Assembly: GCF_024399315.1 (NCBI RefSeq)
Contig: NZ_CP075170.1
Location: 3,162,001 to 3,226,000 of the forward strand
Source: Chryseobacterium sp. MA9
GTDB taxonomy: Bacteria; Bacteroidota; Bacteroidia; Flavobacteriales; Weeksellaceae
Reading direction: 5' to 3'
Length of the DNA: 64,000 nucleotides
How positions within the stretch are numbered: position 1 is the first letter of the stretch; each line of letters opens with the position of its first letter. Below the pieces are notes generated by a model. It was not told the origin of the DNA. It ran no database searches and saw only the letters and a program-made list of their open reading frames with translations. Positions 27,850 to 35,918 of this stretch are shown one piece after another. A program made the position numbers and the translations under genes.

Positions 27850-28575
27850 TTATCTTTCGGTAAATGTTATTGAAAACTGTACCGGAAATGAAATTCTCTC
27901 AACAATAGGAATATCTTTATAAAACGCTGGTATCCAAACCTTTTTCATCCTTGCAAGAGTCCTCATAAAATCATTATTGAAATTTTTATTATCGACTTCA
28001 GGGTAAATTCTAGGTTTAATAATATTCCCGTCTTTATTGATATAAAATTCAAGATTTACTTTCCCGTTAAGCTGGTAATCCGCAAAAATCGTCATAAAAT
28101 GATCATGAAATAACGTATGAAAAACCTTTGCTCCTTCCGGATATTTGGTATGTGCTACAAATCTGTTGGCATCATAACCCGGCTGATAATTGCTCATCAA
28201 ATCCTTTGGATATAAAATAAATTCGGTAATAGCCCCAATTTTCCAGCCTTTTGCTTCAGCCGGCTTCCACTTTTTAAGATTTTTAAGAAGCTCCCTGGAC
28301 AAATCATACGCACATTTGTTTCTTGCGATATTAGCTGTATCCGAATCTTTGATGAATTTAACTTCAGCTTTTTCTGTTACAATAATTCTTGGCTGATAAA
28401 TCTCTTTTTCATCACACTCTTTAAATTTATTATTAACAAGATATTCATGGGCATCTTTATAGAAGTTAACGATTCCTCCTTCATAAAAACTTTGTTTTTC
28501 CGGGTATTCATCAAGTATCTGAGCTTTAAACATAGATACAAAGGCCAGGAAAAACATAAGAAATATATTTTTCAT
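27850..28575 (-). CDS. secreted TonB-C-like protein
   Basis: 241 aa with signal peptide (MKNIFLMFFLAFVSMFKAQ). The C-terminal ~75 residues (GKVNLEFYINKDGNIIKPRIYPEV, then MKKVWIPAFYKDIPIVERISFPVQFSI) fit the TonB C-terminal fold. It lacks the membrane anchor and proline-rich rod of a real TonB, so it is not an energy transducer in the usual sense. Paralogue of the next gene downstream; they are separated by 17 bp and probably cotranscribed. Confidence 0.72.
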   Translation of the reverse strand: MKNIFLMFFLAFVSMFKAQILDEYPEKQSFYEGGIVNFYKDAHEYLVNNKFKECDEKEIYQPRIIVTEKAEVKFIKDSDTANIARNKCAYDLSRELLKNLKKWKPAEAKGWKIGAITEFILYPKDLMSNYQPGYDANRFVAHTKYPEGAKVFHTLFHDHFMTIFADYQLNGKVNLEFYINKDGNIIKPRIYPEVDNKNFNNDFMRTLARMKKVWIPAFYKDIPIVERISFPVQFSITFTER

Positions 28576-28592
28576 TATTGTGTTGAAATTAT

Positions 28593-29075
28593 TTAATCAA
28601 TATCTGTTGAAATTGAAGAGAAGTTCATTTTAACTTTAATCTGCGAAGCTACAGGCTGCCCGTTACAAGACGCCGGAGTCCAGTTTTTCTTAATTCTTCT
28701 TACCACATACTGCATGTCATCAAAAAAAACTTCGCTATTCTGCACTTTAGGCATTCCTTTCACATCCACTACTTTCCCTTTGGCATCAAGTACTAAAGTA
28801 AAGATAAAATCTCCTGTCAGCGCATAGAAATCCGAATTAAGATAGGCATACATATATTTGTTCAGGATATCTTTGTAAGCAGCAACTCCTCCTTCATAAG
28901 CCGCCGGTTTAAAATCATTGCATTTCACGGCAATCTGCATAAAAGGTTCTTTTATATCTATTTTCAGAACATTTTTATTGCTATCTCTGATAAAAGAGTC
29001 ATCACGCTCTTCCTGATCCTGTGCGAATGAAAGATTCATTACACACAAGGTTAAAAATAAAAATATCGTTCTCAT
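28593..29075 (-). CDS. secreted TonB-C-like protein, paralogue
   Basis: 160 aa from the ATG at 29075, which gives a clean signal peptide (MRTIFLFLTLCVMNLSFAQ); the frame extends further upstream but that part is not signal-like. The mature part has EGGVAAYKDILNKYMY, FTLVLDAKGKVVDVKGMPKVQNS and IKKNWTPASCNGQPVASQIKVKMNF, the TonB-C beta-alpha-beta pattern. Same family as its neighbour; function unknown. Confidence 0.7.
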   Translation of the reverse strand: MRTIFLFLTLCVMNLSFAQDQEERDDSFIRDSNKNVLKIDIKEPFMQIAVKCNDFKPAAYEGGVAAYKDILNKYMYAYLNSDFYALTGDFIFTLVLDAKGKVVDVKGMPKVQNSEVFFDDMQYVVRRIKKNWTPASCNGQPVASQIKVKMNFSSISTDID

Positions 29076-29131
29076 CGTTTTGTTTCCTAATAATAAGCAA
29101 AGGTAAATATTTAACTCATTTATAAGAAAGA

Positions 29132-29158
29132 AAAACTTCACGCCAAGCATGAAGTTTT
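29132..29158 (-). terminator. hairpin after the PoxB-like gene
   Basis: AAAACTTCA / TGAAGTTTT stem with a 9-nt loop in the gap between the PoxB-like gene and the TonB-C-like pair. Confidence 0.55.
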
Positions 29159-29207
29159 AATATAGGTTTGAATCTCAGACAGTCTTTCAGTTTTATTTCT
29201 TTTCTTC

Positions 29208-30941
29208 TTATAGCAGGCCTTTGATGTGTTTATAATTAGTTTTTACCGTTTCAAAAACCTCATCCATTTTGCCCCCAAGCATAAGCTGAGCCATGGATTT
29301 TGTCATTCCCATGATCTGATCAAATTCAATTTTAGGAGGGAGAGCAAGTGCATTGGGATTGGTAAAGATGTTCAGAAGATAAGGCCCATTGTGATCTAAA
29401 CATTCTTTGATCGCGCTTTCCACTTCTTCGGGAAGGTGTACATTCTTACCCGGATAACCCATTGCATGAGCCACCATAGCGAAGTCCGGATTGATCATAT
29501 CTGTTTCATTATCCGGCATTCCGCCGACTTCCATTTCCAGCTTAACCATTCCAAGGGTTCTGTTGTTGAAAACGATTAATTTTACTGGTAACTTATACTG
29601 AAAAATAGTAGCCATATCTCCCAATAGCATAGACAATCCTCCGTCTCCACACATTGCAATAACTTCTTTTTCGGGATGGGCCAAAGCAGCTCCAATTGCC
29701 ATCGGCATGGCGTTGGCCATTGATCCGTGATTAAAAGAGCCAAGCATCTTCCTTTCACCTGTTCCTGTAATAAACCTGGCTCCCCATACACAGCACATCC
29801 CGGTGTCAACAGTGAAAATAGCATCTTTTTTAGCAAGCTTATCTAAAGTATGGGCCACATATTCCGGCTGGATAGCATTTTCTTTTCCAAAATCCTTTAC
29901 ATACTCCAACTGATTCTCTTTTACTTTATCATAAAATGCCAATTGTTCGTTCAGGAAATGAACATCCGTTTTTTCTTCTAATAAAGGAATCAATGCCTTT
30001 ATCGTTTCTTTGATGTCCCCTGCAAGGCCTAGTTCAAGTTTTGCTCTTCTACCCAATCTTTCCGGGCTTTCATCTATCTGTACAATTTTATTTTTTACCG
30101 GCATGAACTTCTGGTACGGAAAATCAGTCCCTAAAAGAAGAACCAGATCTGCTTCGTGCATTGCGTGATATGCTGAAGGAAAGCCCAACAGCCCGGTAAG
30201 CCCCACTTCATTAGGATTATTAGGCTGAATGGCCATTTTCCCGCGGAATGAATACCCTACAGGCGCTTTTAAAAGTTTAGACAATTCTATAACTTCAGCA
30301 CTTGCCTTCCCTGCTCCAACTCCGCAGTATAAAGTTATTTTTTTGCTGCCATTCACCAATGCCGCCAGCTGCTTCAACTCATCATCAGAAGGTCTTATAA
30401 CAGGATTGGTTTTAAAAATTTGGGGAGAAGTAGGTCCTTCTTCCGCATCCAGTTCAGAAACATCTCCCGGAAGGCCTATTACAGCAACTCCTTTTTTAGA
30501 AATAGCATGTTGAATGGCCGTCTGAACGGTTCTCTGTACCTGCTCCGGTCTTGTAATCATCTGATTATAATAACTGCAGTCATCAAACAGTTTTATTGTA
30601 TTGGTCTCCTGAAAGTAATCCATTCCCATTTCGTCACTGGGAATCGTGGAAGCAATCACCAGCATAGGAACATGAGAGCGATGTGCTTCATAAACTCCAT
30701 TGATAAGATGAACATGACCTGGGCCACAACTTCCTGCACACACTGCCAAACCATCAAGTTCAGCCTCGGCGGCAGCGGCATAAGCTCCTACTTCCTCGTG
30801 CCTTACATGAATCCACTGGATACTGCTTTTTTTGACAGCAATATTCAGATGATTGAGGCTGTCACCGGTTACTGCATAAATTCTTTTCACATTGGCATTT
30901 TCGAGCATTTCAACAATCTGCTCTGCTATGTTTTTGGCCAT
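29208..30941 (-). CDS. poxB: thiamine-diphosphate enzyme, pyruvate oxidase/dehydrogenase type (PoxB-like)
   Basis: 577 aa, the length of E. coli PoxB (quinone-dependent pyruvate dehydrogenase, pyruvate to acetate and CO2). N-terminal ThDP pyrimidine domain with the catalytic glutamate in HVRHEEVGAYAAAAEAE; central FAD-type domain ~190-330; C-terminal ThDP pyrophosphate-binding motif GDGGLSMLLGDMATIFQYKLPVKLIVFNN (GDG...NN). Whether the electron acceptor is a quinone or oxygen cannot be read from sequence. Single gene. Confidence 0.87.
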   Translation of the reverse strand: MAKNIAEQIVEMLENANVKRIYAVTGDSLNHLNIAVKKSSIQWIHVRHEEVGAYAAAAEAELDGLAVCAGSCGPGHVHLINGVYEAHRSHVPMLVIASTIPSDEMGMDYFQETNTIKLFDDCSYYNQMITRPEQVQRTVQTAIQHAISKKGVAVIGLPGDVSELDAEEGPTSPQIFKTNPVIRPSDDELKQLAALVNGSKKITLYCGVGAGKASAEVIELSKLLKAPVGYSFRGKMAIQPNNPNEVGLTGLLGFPSAYHAMHEADLVLLLGTDFPYQKFMPVKNKIVQIDESPERLGRRAKLELGLAGDIKETIKALIPLLEEKTDVHFLNEQLAFYDKVKENQLEYVKDFGKENAIQPEYVAHTLDKLAKKDAIFTVDTGMCCVWGARFITGTGERKMLGSFNHGSMANAMPMAIGAALAHPEKEVIAMCGDGGLSMLLGDMATIFQYKLPVKLIVFNNRTLGMVKLEMEVGGMPDNETDMINPDFAMVAHAMGYPGKNVHLPEEVESAIKECLDHNGPYLLNIFTNPNALALPPKIEFDQIMGMTKSMAQLMLGGKMDEVFETVKTNYKHIKGLL

Positions 30942-31093
30942 AATTACTCTGTTTTGGTGGTTGTTTTTGGTGAAAAATAGTATTTGACAGGAATAATCTT
31001 CCGATCTCTATCAAATTTAGCTAATAAAGTTGGAACTTTCATCCGGTCTCAATGTTAAAACTTTGTAATTTAACTTTGATTTTTTTAATATTT

Positions 31094-31126
31094 AAACCTC
31101 ATAGGTTTTGAAAACCTATGAGGTTT
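31094..31126. repeat. 33-bp perfect inverted repeat (REP-like)
   Basis: AAACCTCATAGGTTTT, a single G, then AAAACCTATGAGGTTT: two perfectly complementary 16-nt arms. It stands in the 270-bp gap between lysA and the poxB-like gene and is not next to either stop codon. It looks like a dispersed palindromic repeat. Confidence 0.6.
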
Positions 31127-31164
31127 AGTACATCAACAAAAGCTACAAGAATTGATTTAAAATA

Positions 31165-31193
31165 AAACAGCCACCTTTTTCAGGTGGCTGTTT
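31165..31193 (-). terminator. terminator after lysA
   Basis: AAACAGCCACCT / AGGTGGCTGTTT 12-bp stem, 20 bp downstream of the lysA stop codon. Confidence 0.85.
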
Positions 31194-31212
31194 ATATCAT
31201 AATAACTTAAGT

Positions 31213-32415
31213 TTACATTACTATTTCAATCTGATTTCTTAACAGGTCTTCAAATTCATCTCTTTTGCGGATCAAATGCGCTTTTCCGTCTAAGAATAAT
31301 ACTTCAGCAGGCTTTAATCTTGAATTGAAGTTTGAGCTCATTTCAAAGCCATAGGCCCCGGCATTATGGAAAGCAAGAATATCACCTTCTCTTACTTCAT
31401 TCAGTTTTCTGTCCCAAGCGAAAGTATCTGTTTCGCAGATGTTTCCTACCACAGTATAAATTCTTTCTGCACCTTTTGGATTGGATAAGTTCTCAATCAT
31501 ATGATAAGAATCGTAGAACATTGGACGGATAAGGTGATTGAATCCTGAATTCACACCCACAAAAACAGTAGCTGTTGTCTGCTTGATCACATTAGCTTTC
31601 ACTAATAAATATCCGCTTTTCCCAACTAGAAATTTTCCAGGTTCAAACCACAATTCGAATTTTTTTCCTGTAGATTTTGAAAACTCAGAAATTACTTTTT
31701 CAACTTTTTTACCTAATGTTTTCACATCAGTTTCTTCTTCGCTATCCTGATAAGGGATTTTGAAACCACTTCCCATATCCAGATATTTCAGGTTCGGGAA
31801 ATGCTCAGAAAGCTCCAACATGATCTCCAAAGCCTGCAGGAATACATCCGGATCTTTGATTTCACTTCCTGTATGCATGTGAAGCCCTTCCACATTCAGG
31901 TTTGTGCTTTTCATCACTCGTTCGATGTGACGAACCTGGTGAATGGAAATACCGAATTTACTGTCAATGTGCCCCGTTGAAATTTTATAGTTCCCCCCAG
32001 CAAAAATATGAGGGTTGATTCTTACCAAAATAGGATACGAATTTCCGTATTTATTCCCGAACTGCTCAAGAATAGAAATGTTATCAATGTTTATATGAAC
32101 TCCGAAAGTCATTGCTTCTTCTATTTCAGCAAGATCAACACAGTTGGGAGTAAACAATATCTTTTCTTTTGAAAATCCTGCCTTTAATCCAAGTTTTACT
32201 TCATTAATGGATACACAATCCAAAGAAGCGCCCAGATTCTTGACATACTTAAGGATATTGATGTTTGTCAACGCCTTCGCTGCATAGAAGAACTTTGTAT
32301 GTTTTAAGAAAGAAGATGTAAGTTTTTCGTATTGAACTTTGATGGATTCCGCATCATAAACATACACCGGGGTGCCAAACTCATTGGCAATCTTTAATAA
32401 TTCTTTTGAATTCAT
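31213..32415 (-). CDS. lysA: diaminopimelate decarboxylase
   Basis: 400-aa PLP enzyme that makes L-lysine from meso-diaminopimelate. The PLP lysine is in FYAAKALTNINILKY (~44-58), with HTGSEI, the glycine-rich phosphate site MGSGFKIPY, FEPGKFLVG, the catalytic cysteine region GNICETDTFAWDR, and HNAGAYGFEMSSNFN. Upstream on the same strand lie a -7 box, a 23-codon lysine-rich leader ORF and an intrinsic terminator ending about 15 nt before the start codon: an attenuator-like layout. Confidence 0.96.
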   Translation of the reverse strand: MNSKELLKIANEFGTPVYVYDAESIKVQYEKLTSSFLKHTKFFYAAKALTNINILKYVKNLGASLDCVSINEVKLGLKAGFSKEKILFTPNCVDLAEIEEAMTFGVHINIDNISILEQFGNKYGNSYPILVRINPHIFAGGNYKISTGHIDSKFGISIHQVRHIERVMKSTNLNVEGLHMHTGSEIKDPDVFLQALEIMLELSEHFPNLKYLDMGSGFKIPYQDSEEETDVKTLGKKVEKVISEFSKSTGKKFELWFEPGKFLVGKSGYLLVKANVIKQTTATVFVGVNSGFNHLIRPMFYDSYHMIENLSNPKGAERIYTVVGNICETDTFAWDRKLNEVREGDILAFHNAGAYGFEMSSNFNSRLKPAEVLFLDGKAHLIRKRDEFEDLLRNQIEIVM

Positions 32416-32431
32416 AATTTCATTTTAACAT

Positions 32432-32465
32432 AAAAAAAGGCAGATTCTTATAAAAAGAGCCTGCC
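32432..32465 (-). terminator. terminator between leader ORF and lysA (attenuator candidate)
   Basis: On the minus strand: GGCAG / CTGCC stem (32461-32465 with 32439-32443) with an inner TCTT/AAGA helix, followed by seven T residues (32432-32438). It is located before lysA rather than after a gene. AAAAGAG at the end of the leader ORF (32493-32499) could pair with CTCTTTT in this hairpin (32453-32459) as an alternative fold. Confidence 0.65.
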
Positions 32466-32497
32466 GCATTGATTATTTTTTATGCAAGACAACTCTT

Positions 32498-32569
32498 TTA
32501 AATATTCCAAACCTTAGAGAACCTTACAGCTCCCTTTTTCCCAGTTTTAATTTGTTTAAAATTTTGCAT
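32498..32569 (-). CDS. 23-aa lysine-rich leader peptide ORF
   Basis: ATG to TAA in 24 codons: begins MQNFKQIKTGKKGAVRF and ends in SKVWNI. Five of 23 residues are lysine (positions 5, 8, 11, 12, 19). It lies between a TATTTTTG -7 box (32589-32596) and an intrinsic terminator in front of lysA. Expression is not proven. The evidence is its position and composition relative to a lysine biosynthetic gene. Confidence 0.45.
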   Translation of the reverse strand: MQNFKQIKTGKKGAVRFSKVWNI

Positions 32570-32588
32570 TGCTTCTATTTATTTTTTG

Positions 32589-32596
32589 CAAAAATA
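32589..32596 (-). promoter_or_regulatory. -7 box of the lysA leader
   Basis: TATTTTTG on the minus strand, 19 nt upstream of the leader ORF and 173 nt upstream of lysA; -33 not clear. Confidence 0.5.
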
Positions 32597-32675
32597 CTAT
32601 TTATTTTTTATTATTCGAAAATTGATTTGAAAAGCACCTTCTTTCAGATTAACTTGTAAAGTACTAATTCCTATA

Positions 32676-33899
32676 TCATTTCGGCAAAGGCAGAGTTTCA
32701 AAATCGCTGCGCAGAAGTGCCAGCTGCAGTTCATTATTCAGGTCTGCAGAAGATAACGGAAGGTCAATTTTTAACTTAGCCAGCTTACTCAGAGTCTGAA
32801 TCTGTGTAAACAGTTCATAAAAACCAAAAGAAACCACTTTCCCGTTTTCGATGATTAAAAATAATTTCTCTCCCAATTTTCTTCCCTGTCCCAGCCATAG
32901 CTCATTCCTTTTTCTGAATTCAATTTTCTGTTTCAGTGCTGAAAAATCTTTAAATTCTTCCTGAGTACCAATAAACTGAACAGCTTTTGTCCCTTGCGTA
33001 AATGATCTGAATTTTAAAACCGGTTTTTCGGTTTTATTGAGTGTATTTTTCTCAACTACATATTTATTGTTTCTGAAATAAAGCCCGAAAGGCAGAACTT
33101 CTTTCTTTTTAATATTCTTTGAATTAAGAATCAGCTTGGCAATAATGTCTGTTCCGGTAAGCTCAAAATTAATCTGTTCAACATCTTTCTGAATCTGTTC
33201 CCATTTTTTTGATTTGGAATTGAAAACTTTTTTGGAAAATTTGTTGATATCCTGAACATAATCTGAAAGCATAATCCGTCCCGCTTCATCCTGAAAATAG
33301 ACAAAGCCTTTATCATTCGGAAGATCCTGAGTAAGTTCTTTGATCTTGTTGATATAAGTTTTTGCATTAGACTCATCATGCTGTTTCTGAATGATTTCGT
33401 TTTCGGTATCTTTTGAAATCAGAAGTTTGAAAAGTTCTAATGTAGCTCTTGCATCACCTTCAGCCCTGTGATGATTGGTTAAAGGAATCCCCAAAGACTT
33501 CACCAGTTTTCCCAGTGAATAACTTACTTCATCAGGAATCAGTTTCTTAGCCAATGGAATTGTATCTAAAGTATTGGTTTTGAAGTCATACCCAAGCCTT
33601 TTGAATGACTGACGAAGCATTCTGTAATCAAAATCAATATTATGACCTACCAATGTTGTATTTTGAGTTATTTCGATAACTCTTTTGGCTATTTCATGAA
33701 ATTTCGGAGCAGTTTTGACCATTTTTGGGGTAATACTGGTCAGTTTCTGTACAAAAGGGGTAATATCACCTTCAGGGTTTACCAGAGATATAAACTGGTC
33801 AGTAATTTTCTGACCATCATACCTGTAGATGGCGATATCGATAATGCATTCATTTCTATAACCTGCACCATTACTTTCTATATCTATAATTGAATACAT
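32676..33899 (-). CDS. DnaQ-like 3'-5' exonuclease with degenerate GIY-YIG region
   Basis: 407 aa. Residues 1-165 form a DEDDh exonuclease: Exo I DIESNGAG, Exo II VGHNIDFDYRML, Exo III NHHRAEGDARATLELF, like the DNA polymerase III epsilon subunit. Residues ~195-300 align by eye to the GIY-YIG/UvrC N-terminal domain (KGFVYFQDEAGRIMLSDYVQDINK in place of PGVYYF...YVGKAxxI), but the second Tyr-Gly and catalytic Arg are not evident, so that domain is probably inactive. Similar fusions are known in Bacteroidota. Probably acts in DNA repair; the exact role is unknown. Confidence 0.82.
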   Translation of the reverse strand: MYSIIDIESNGAGYRNECIIDIAIYRYDGQKITDQFISLVNPEGDITPFVQKLTSITPKMVKTAPKFHEIAKRVIEITQNTTLVGHNIDFDYRMLRQSFKRLGYDFKTNTLDTIPLAKKLIPDEVSYSLGKLVKSLGIPLTNHHRAEGDARATLELFKLLISKDTENEIIQKQHDESNAKTYINKIKELTQDLPNDKGFVYFQDEAGRIMLSDYVQDINKFSKKVFNSKSKKWEQIQKDVEQINFELTGTDIIAKLILNSKNIKKKEVLPFGLYFRNNKYVVEKNTLNKTEKPVLKFRSFTQGTKAVQFIGTQEEFKDFSALKQKIEFRKRNELWLGQGRKLGEKLFLIIENGKVVSFGFYELFTQIQTLSKLAKLKIDLPLSSADLNNELQLALLRSDFETLPLPK

Positions 33900-33938
33900 T
33901 GAATGTGTGTTAACTGCTGTTTTGTCATTTATATTTAA

Positions 33939-33978
33939 AACCGGAGTTTTATTCCCCGATAAAATCCGGTTCTTTTTT
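33939..33978. terminator. hairpin between the herA-like and exonuclease genes
   Basis: AACCGGAGTTTTAT (33939-33952) pairs with ATAAAATCCGGTT (33959-33971) with one bulge. A T-run follows on the plus strand; it may end the minus-strand herA-like transcript. Confidence 0.5.
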
Positions 33979-34049
33979 TACTGTTATGTAAAGATAACCT
34001 GCTAAAATAACAAAAAATATGTCAAAATATAGCAGGTTATCCTTCAAAA

Positions 34050-35576
34050 TTATCTTCTCCTGCCTCCCAGACCAAACATTCCGAGAATAGCTTTAGCTCC
34101 TTCTCTCATTAACGTAGAGGTAAAAGTACGGCCGGCTTTACTTTGCAATACCTGTTCAAACATTCCGGGTTCTTCTTTTACCGGTCTTGTCTTTTGTGTA
34201 GGTGCTGGATTTTGTGCAGCCTGTTCCATTCTGTTAGTTAGCATTTCATAAGCAGATTCCCTGTCAACAGGCTGCTCATATTTTGCAACAAGTGCTGATT
34301 TTGAAGTCAGATCAGAGATTTCAGATTCACTCAAAACATCCATTCTTGATTCCGGAGAGATCAGATAAGTGTGTACTAATGGTGTAGGTATTCCCTTTTC
34401 ATCAAGAGCTGTAACAAATGCTTCACCAATTCCTAAATTCTGGATCAGGCTGGAAGCATTGTAATATTCTGTGGTAGGATAGTTTTCAACAGCTTTTGTA
34501 ATTTCTTTTTTATCTTTTGCAGTAAAACCTCTTAATGCATGCTGTATTTTCAGTCCTAATTGAGAAAGCACATTTTCAGGGACATCACCTGGAATCTGAG
34601 TAATAAAATAGATCCCAACTCCTTTGGAACGGATAAGTTTTACCATTGTTTCAATCTGTGAGAGAAGCGCTTTGGAAGCTTCATCAAAAATCAGGTGAGC
34701 TTCATCTATAAACAATACAAGCTTTGGTTTGCCACTATCTCCTTCTTCAGGAAACGTCATATAAATTTCTGCAAAAAGTGAAAGCATGAACGTAGAGAAA
34801 AGCTGCGGTTTATTCTGAATGTCTGATACCCTTAAAATATTTACGACTCCTTTTCCGTCTCTTGTTTCTAATAAATCATGAACATCAAAGCTTAATTCTC
34901 CGAAGAATCCTGCCGCTCCCTGCTGTTCCAAAGCAACAATAGATCTTAAAATTGTTCCAAGAGATGCTGGTGCAATGGATCCGTAATTGGCCGCAAGTTC
35001 AGCTTTTCCTTGTGCATTATCTGTAACATACTGCAATACTTTCTTCAAATCATTAAGATCAATCAATGGAAGACCTTTATCATCACAGTATTTGAATACA
35101 ATAGACATGATACTTTGCTGAGTATCATTAAGTTCAAGAATTTTACTTAGTAAAACAGGACCGAATTCTGTAACGGTAGCTCTCAGTTTCACTCCTTCCC
35201 CTCCTGAAATACTCATCAGTTCTACTGGAAAGCTTTGTGGATTATAAGGAAGCTGTGTCTTAGCATATCTTTCTTCAATAATAGGATTCATCTGGCCTGC
35301 TTCTGCAATCCCGGAGAAATCTCCTTTAATATCAAGAACCAGAGATGGAATTCCTGCGTGAGAAAGCTGCTCAGCAAATACCTGTAATGTTTTTGTCTTA
35401 CCGGTTCCCGTAGCTCCGGCAATAAGACCATGGCGGTTAATTGTTTTCAGGGGAATGGTTACGTTTACTTCTGTGACCACTTCACCATCCAACATTCCTT
35501 TTCCTAATATAATATGCTCTCCTTTCGGAGTGTATCTAGCGTTGAGTTCTTCAATAAATTGTGTTTTGTCTGCCAT
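34050..35576 (-). CDS. HerA-like ATPase (DUF853, YjgR type)
   Basis: 508 aa. Walker A GATGTGKT at 54-61 and Walker B LVLFIDEAHLIFD near 235-250, followed by the arginine-rich VKLIRSKGVGIYFITQIPGDVPENVLSQLG block that defines the DUF853/YjgR branch of the HerA/FtsK superfamily. The C-terminus is Arg-rich (GLGGRRR). Role unknown; not paired with a nuclease (NurA or SIR2) here, so not a recognisable HerA-based defence system. Confidence 0.88.
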   Translation of the reverse strand: MADKTQFIEELNARYTPKGEHIILGKGMLDGEVVTEVNVTIPLKTINRHGLIAGATGTGKTKTLQVFAEQLSHAGIPSLVLDIKGDFSGIAEAGQMNPIIEERYAKTQLPYNPQSFPVELMSISGGEGVKLRATVTEFGPVLLSKILELNDTQQSIMSIVFKYCDDKGLPLIDLNDLKKVLQYVTDNAQGKAELAANYGSIAPASLGTILRSIVALEQQGAAGFFGELSFDVHDLLETRDGKGVVNILRVSDIQNKPQLFSTFMLSLFAEIYMTFPEEGDSGKPKLVLFIDEAHLIFDEASKALLSQIETMVKLIRSKGVGIYFITQIPGDVPENVLSQLGLKIQHALRGFTAKDKKEITKAVENYPTTEYYNASSLIQNLGIGEAFVTALDEKGIPTPLVHTYLISPESRMDVLSESEISDLTSKSALVAKYEQPVDRESAYEMLTNRMEQAAQNPAPTQKTRPVKEEPGMFEQVLQSKAGRTFTSTLMREGAKAILGMFGLGGRRR

Positions 35577-35918
35577 TTGATCGCTTTTTAAACTTATAAA
35601 TATAAAATTTTTGGAGGATATTTAAAGATATTTTCTAATGAACTTATCTTTATTTCTTCCAAAAATAAATTTGTATCTGCAAAAACAAATTTTAAACCAT
35701 ATATATTAAATTCCTCATTAATTATGCTTTCCACAGAGGACATGATAAAAAACAGCATTTGCAGATTCATACTATGTAAGGCATTCTTTTTGCTGAAAAA
35801 CAAAATACATTAAACATACGTTTAACAAAGTATTGAAAGAAACTATCAATGGGATTTAACATTTCATTTAGAATTTATCTAATACTTTGTATCTTTAACT
35901 CATTAAAAAAAGACCCCA
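35577..35918. other. divergent regulatory region, herA-like / MBL-trxA
   Basis: 342 bp without a convincing gene. Contains TAAACATACGTTTA (35811-35824; TAAAC/GTTTA arms around a non-symmetric centre) and a separated inverted pair CAAAGTATT (35826-35834) and AATACTTTG (35881-35889) that resembles two opposed -7 boxes. A 69-codon frame at 35594-35803 (minus) was judged unlikely. Confidence 0.5.

Noticed and set aside
34050..35576. HerA-like ATPase as part of a HerA-based phage-defence system
   Set aside because: No SIR2, DUF4297 or NurA-type nuclease neighbour; sequence follows the housekeeping-like DUF853/YjgR branch.
35594..35803. 69-codon minus-strand open frame upstream of the HerA-like gene
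   Set aside because: Composition is like non-coding A+T-rich DNA, no signal peptide or motif, and it overlaps likely regulatory sites; not called as a gene.
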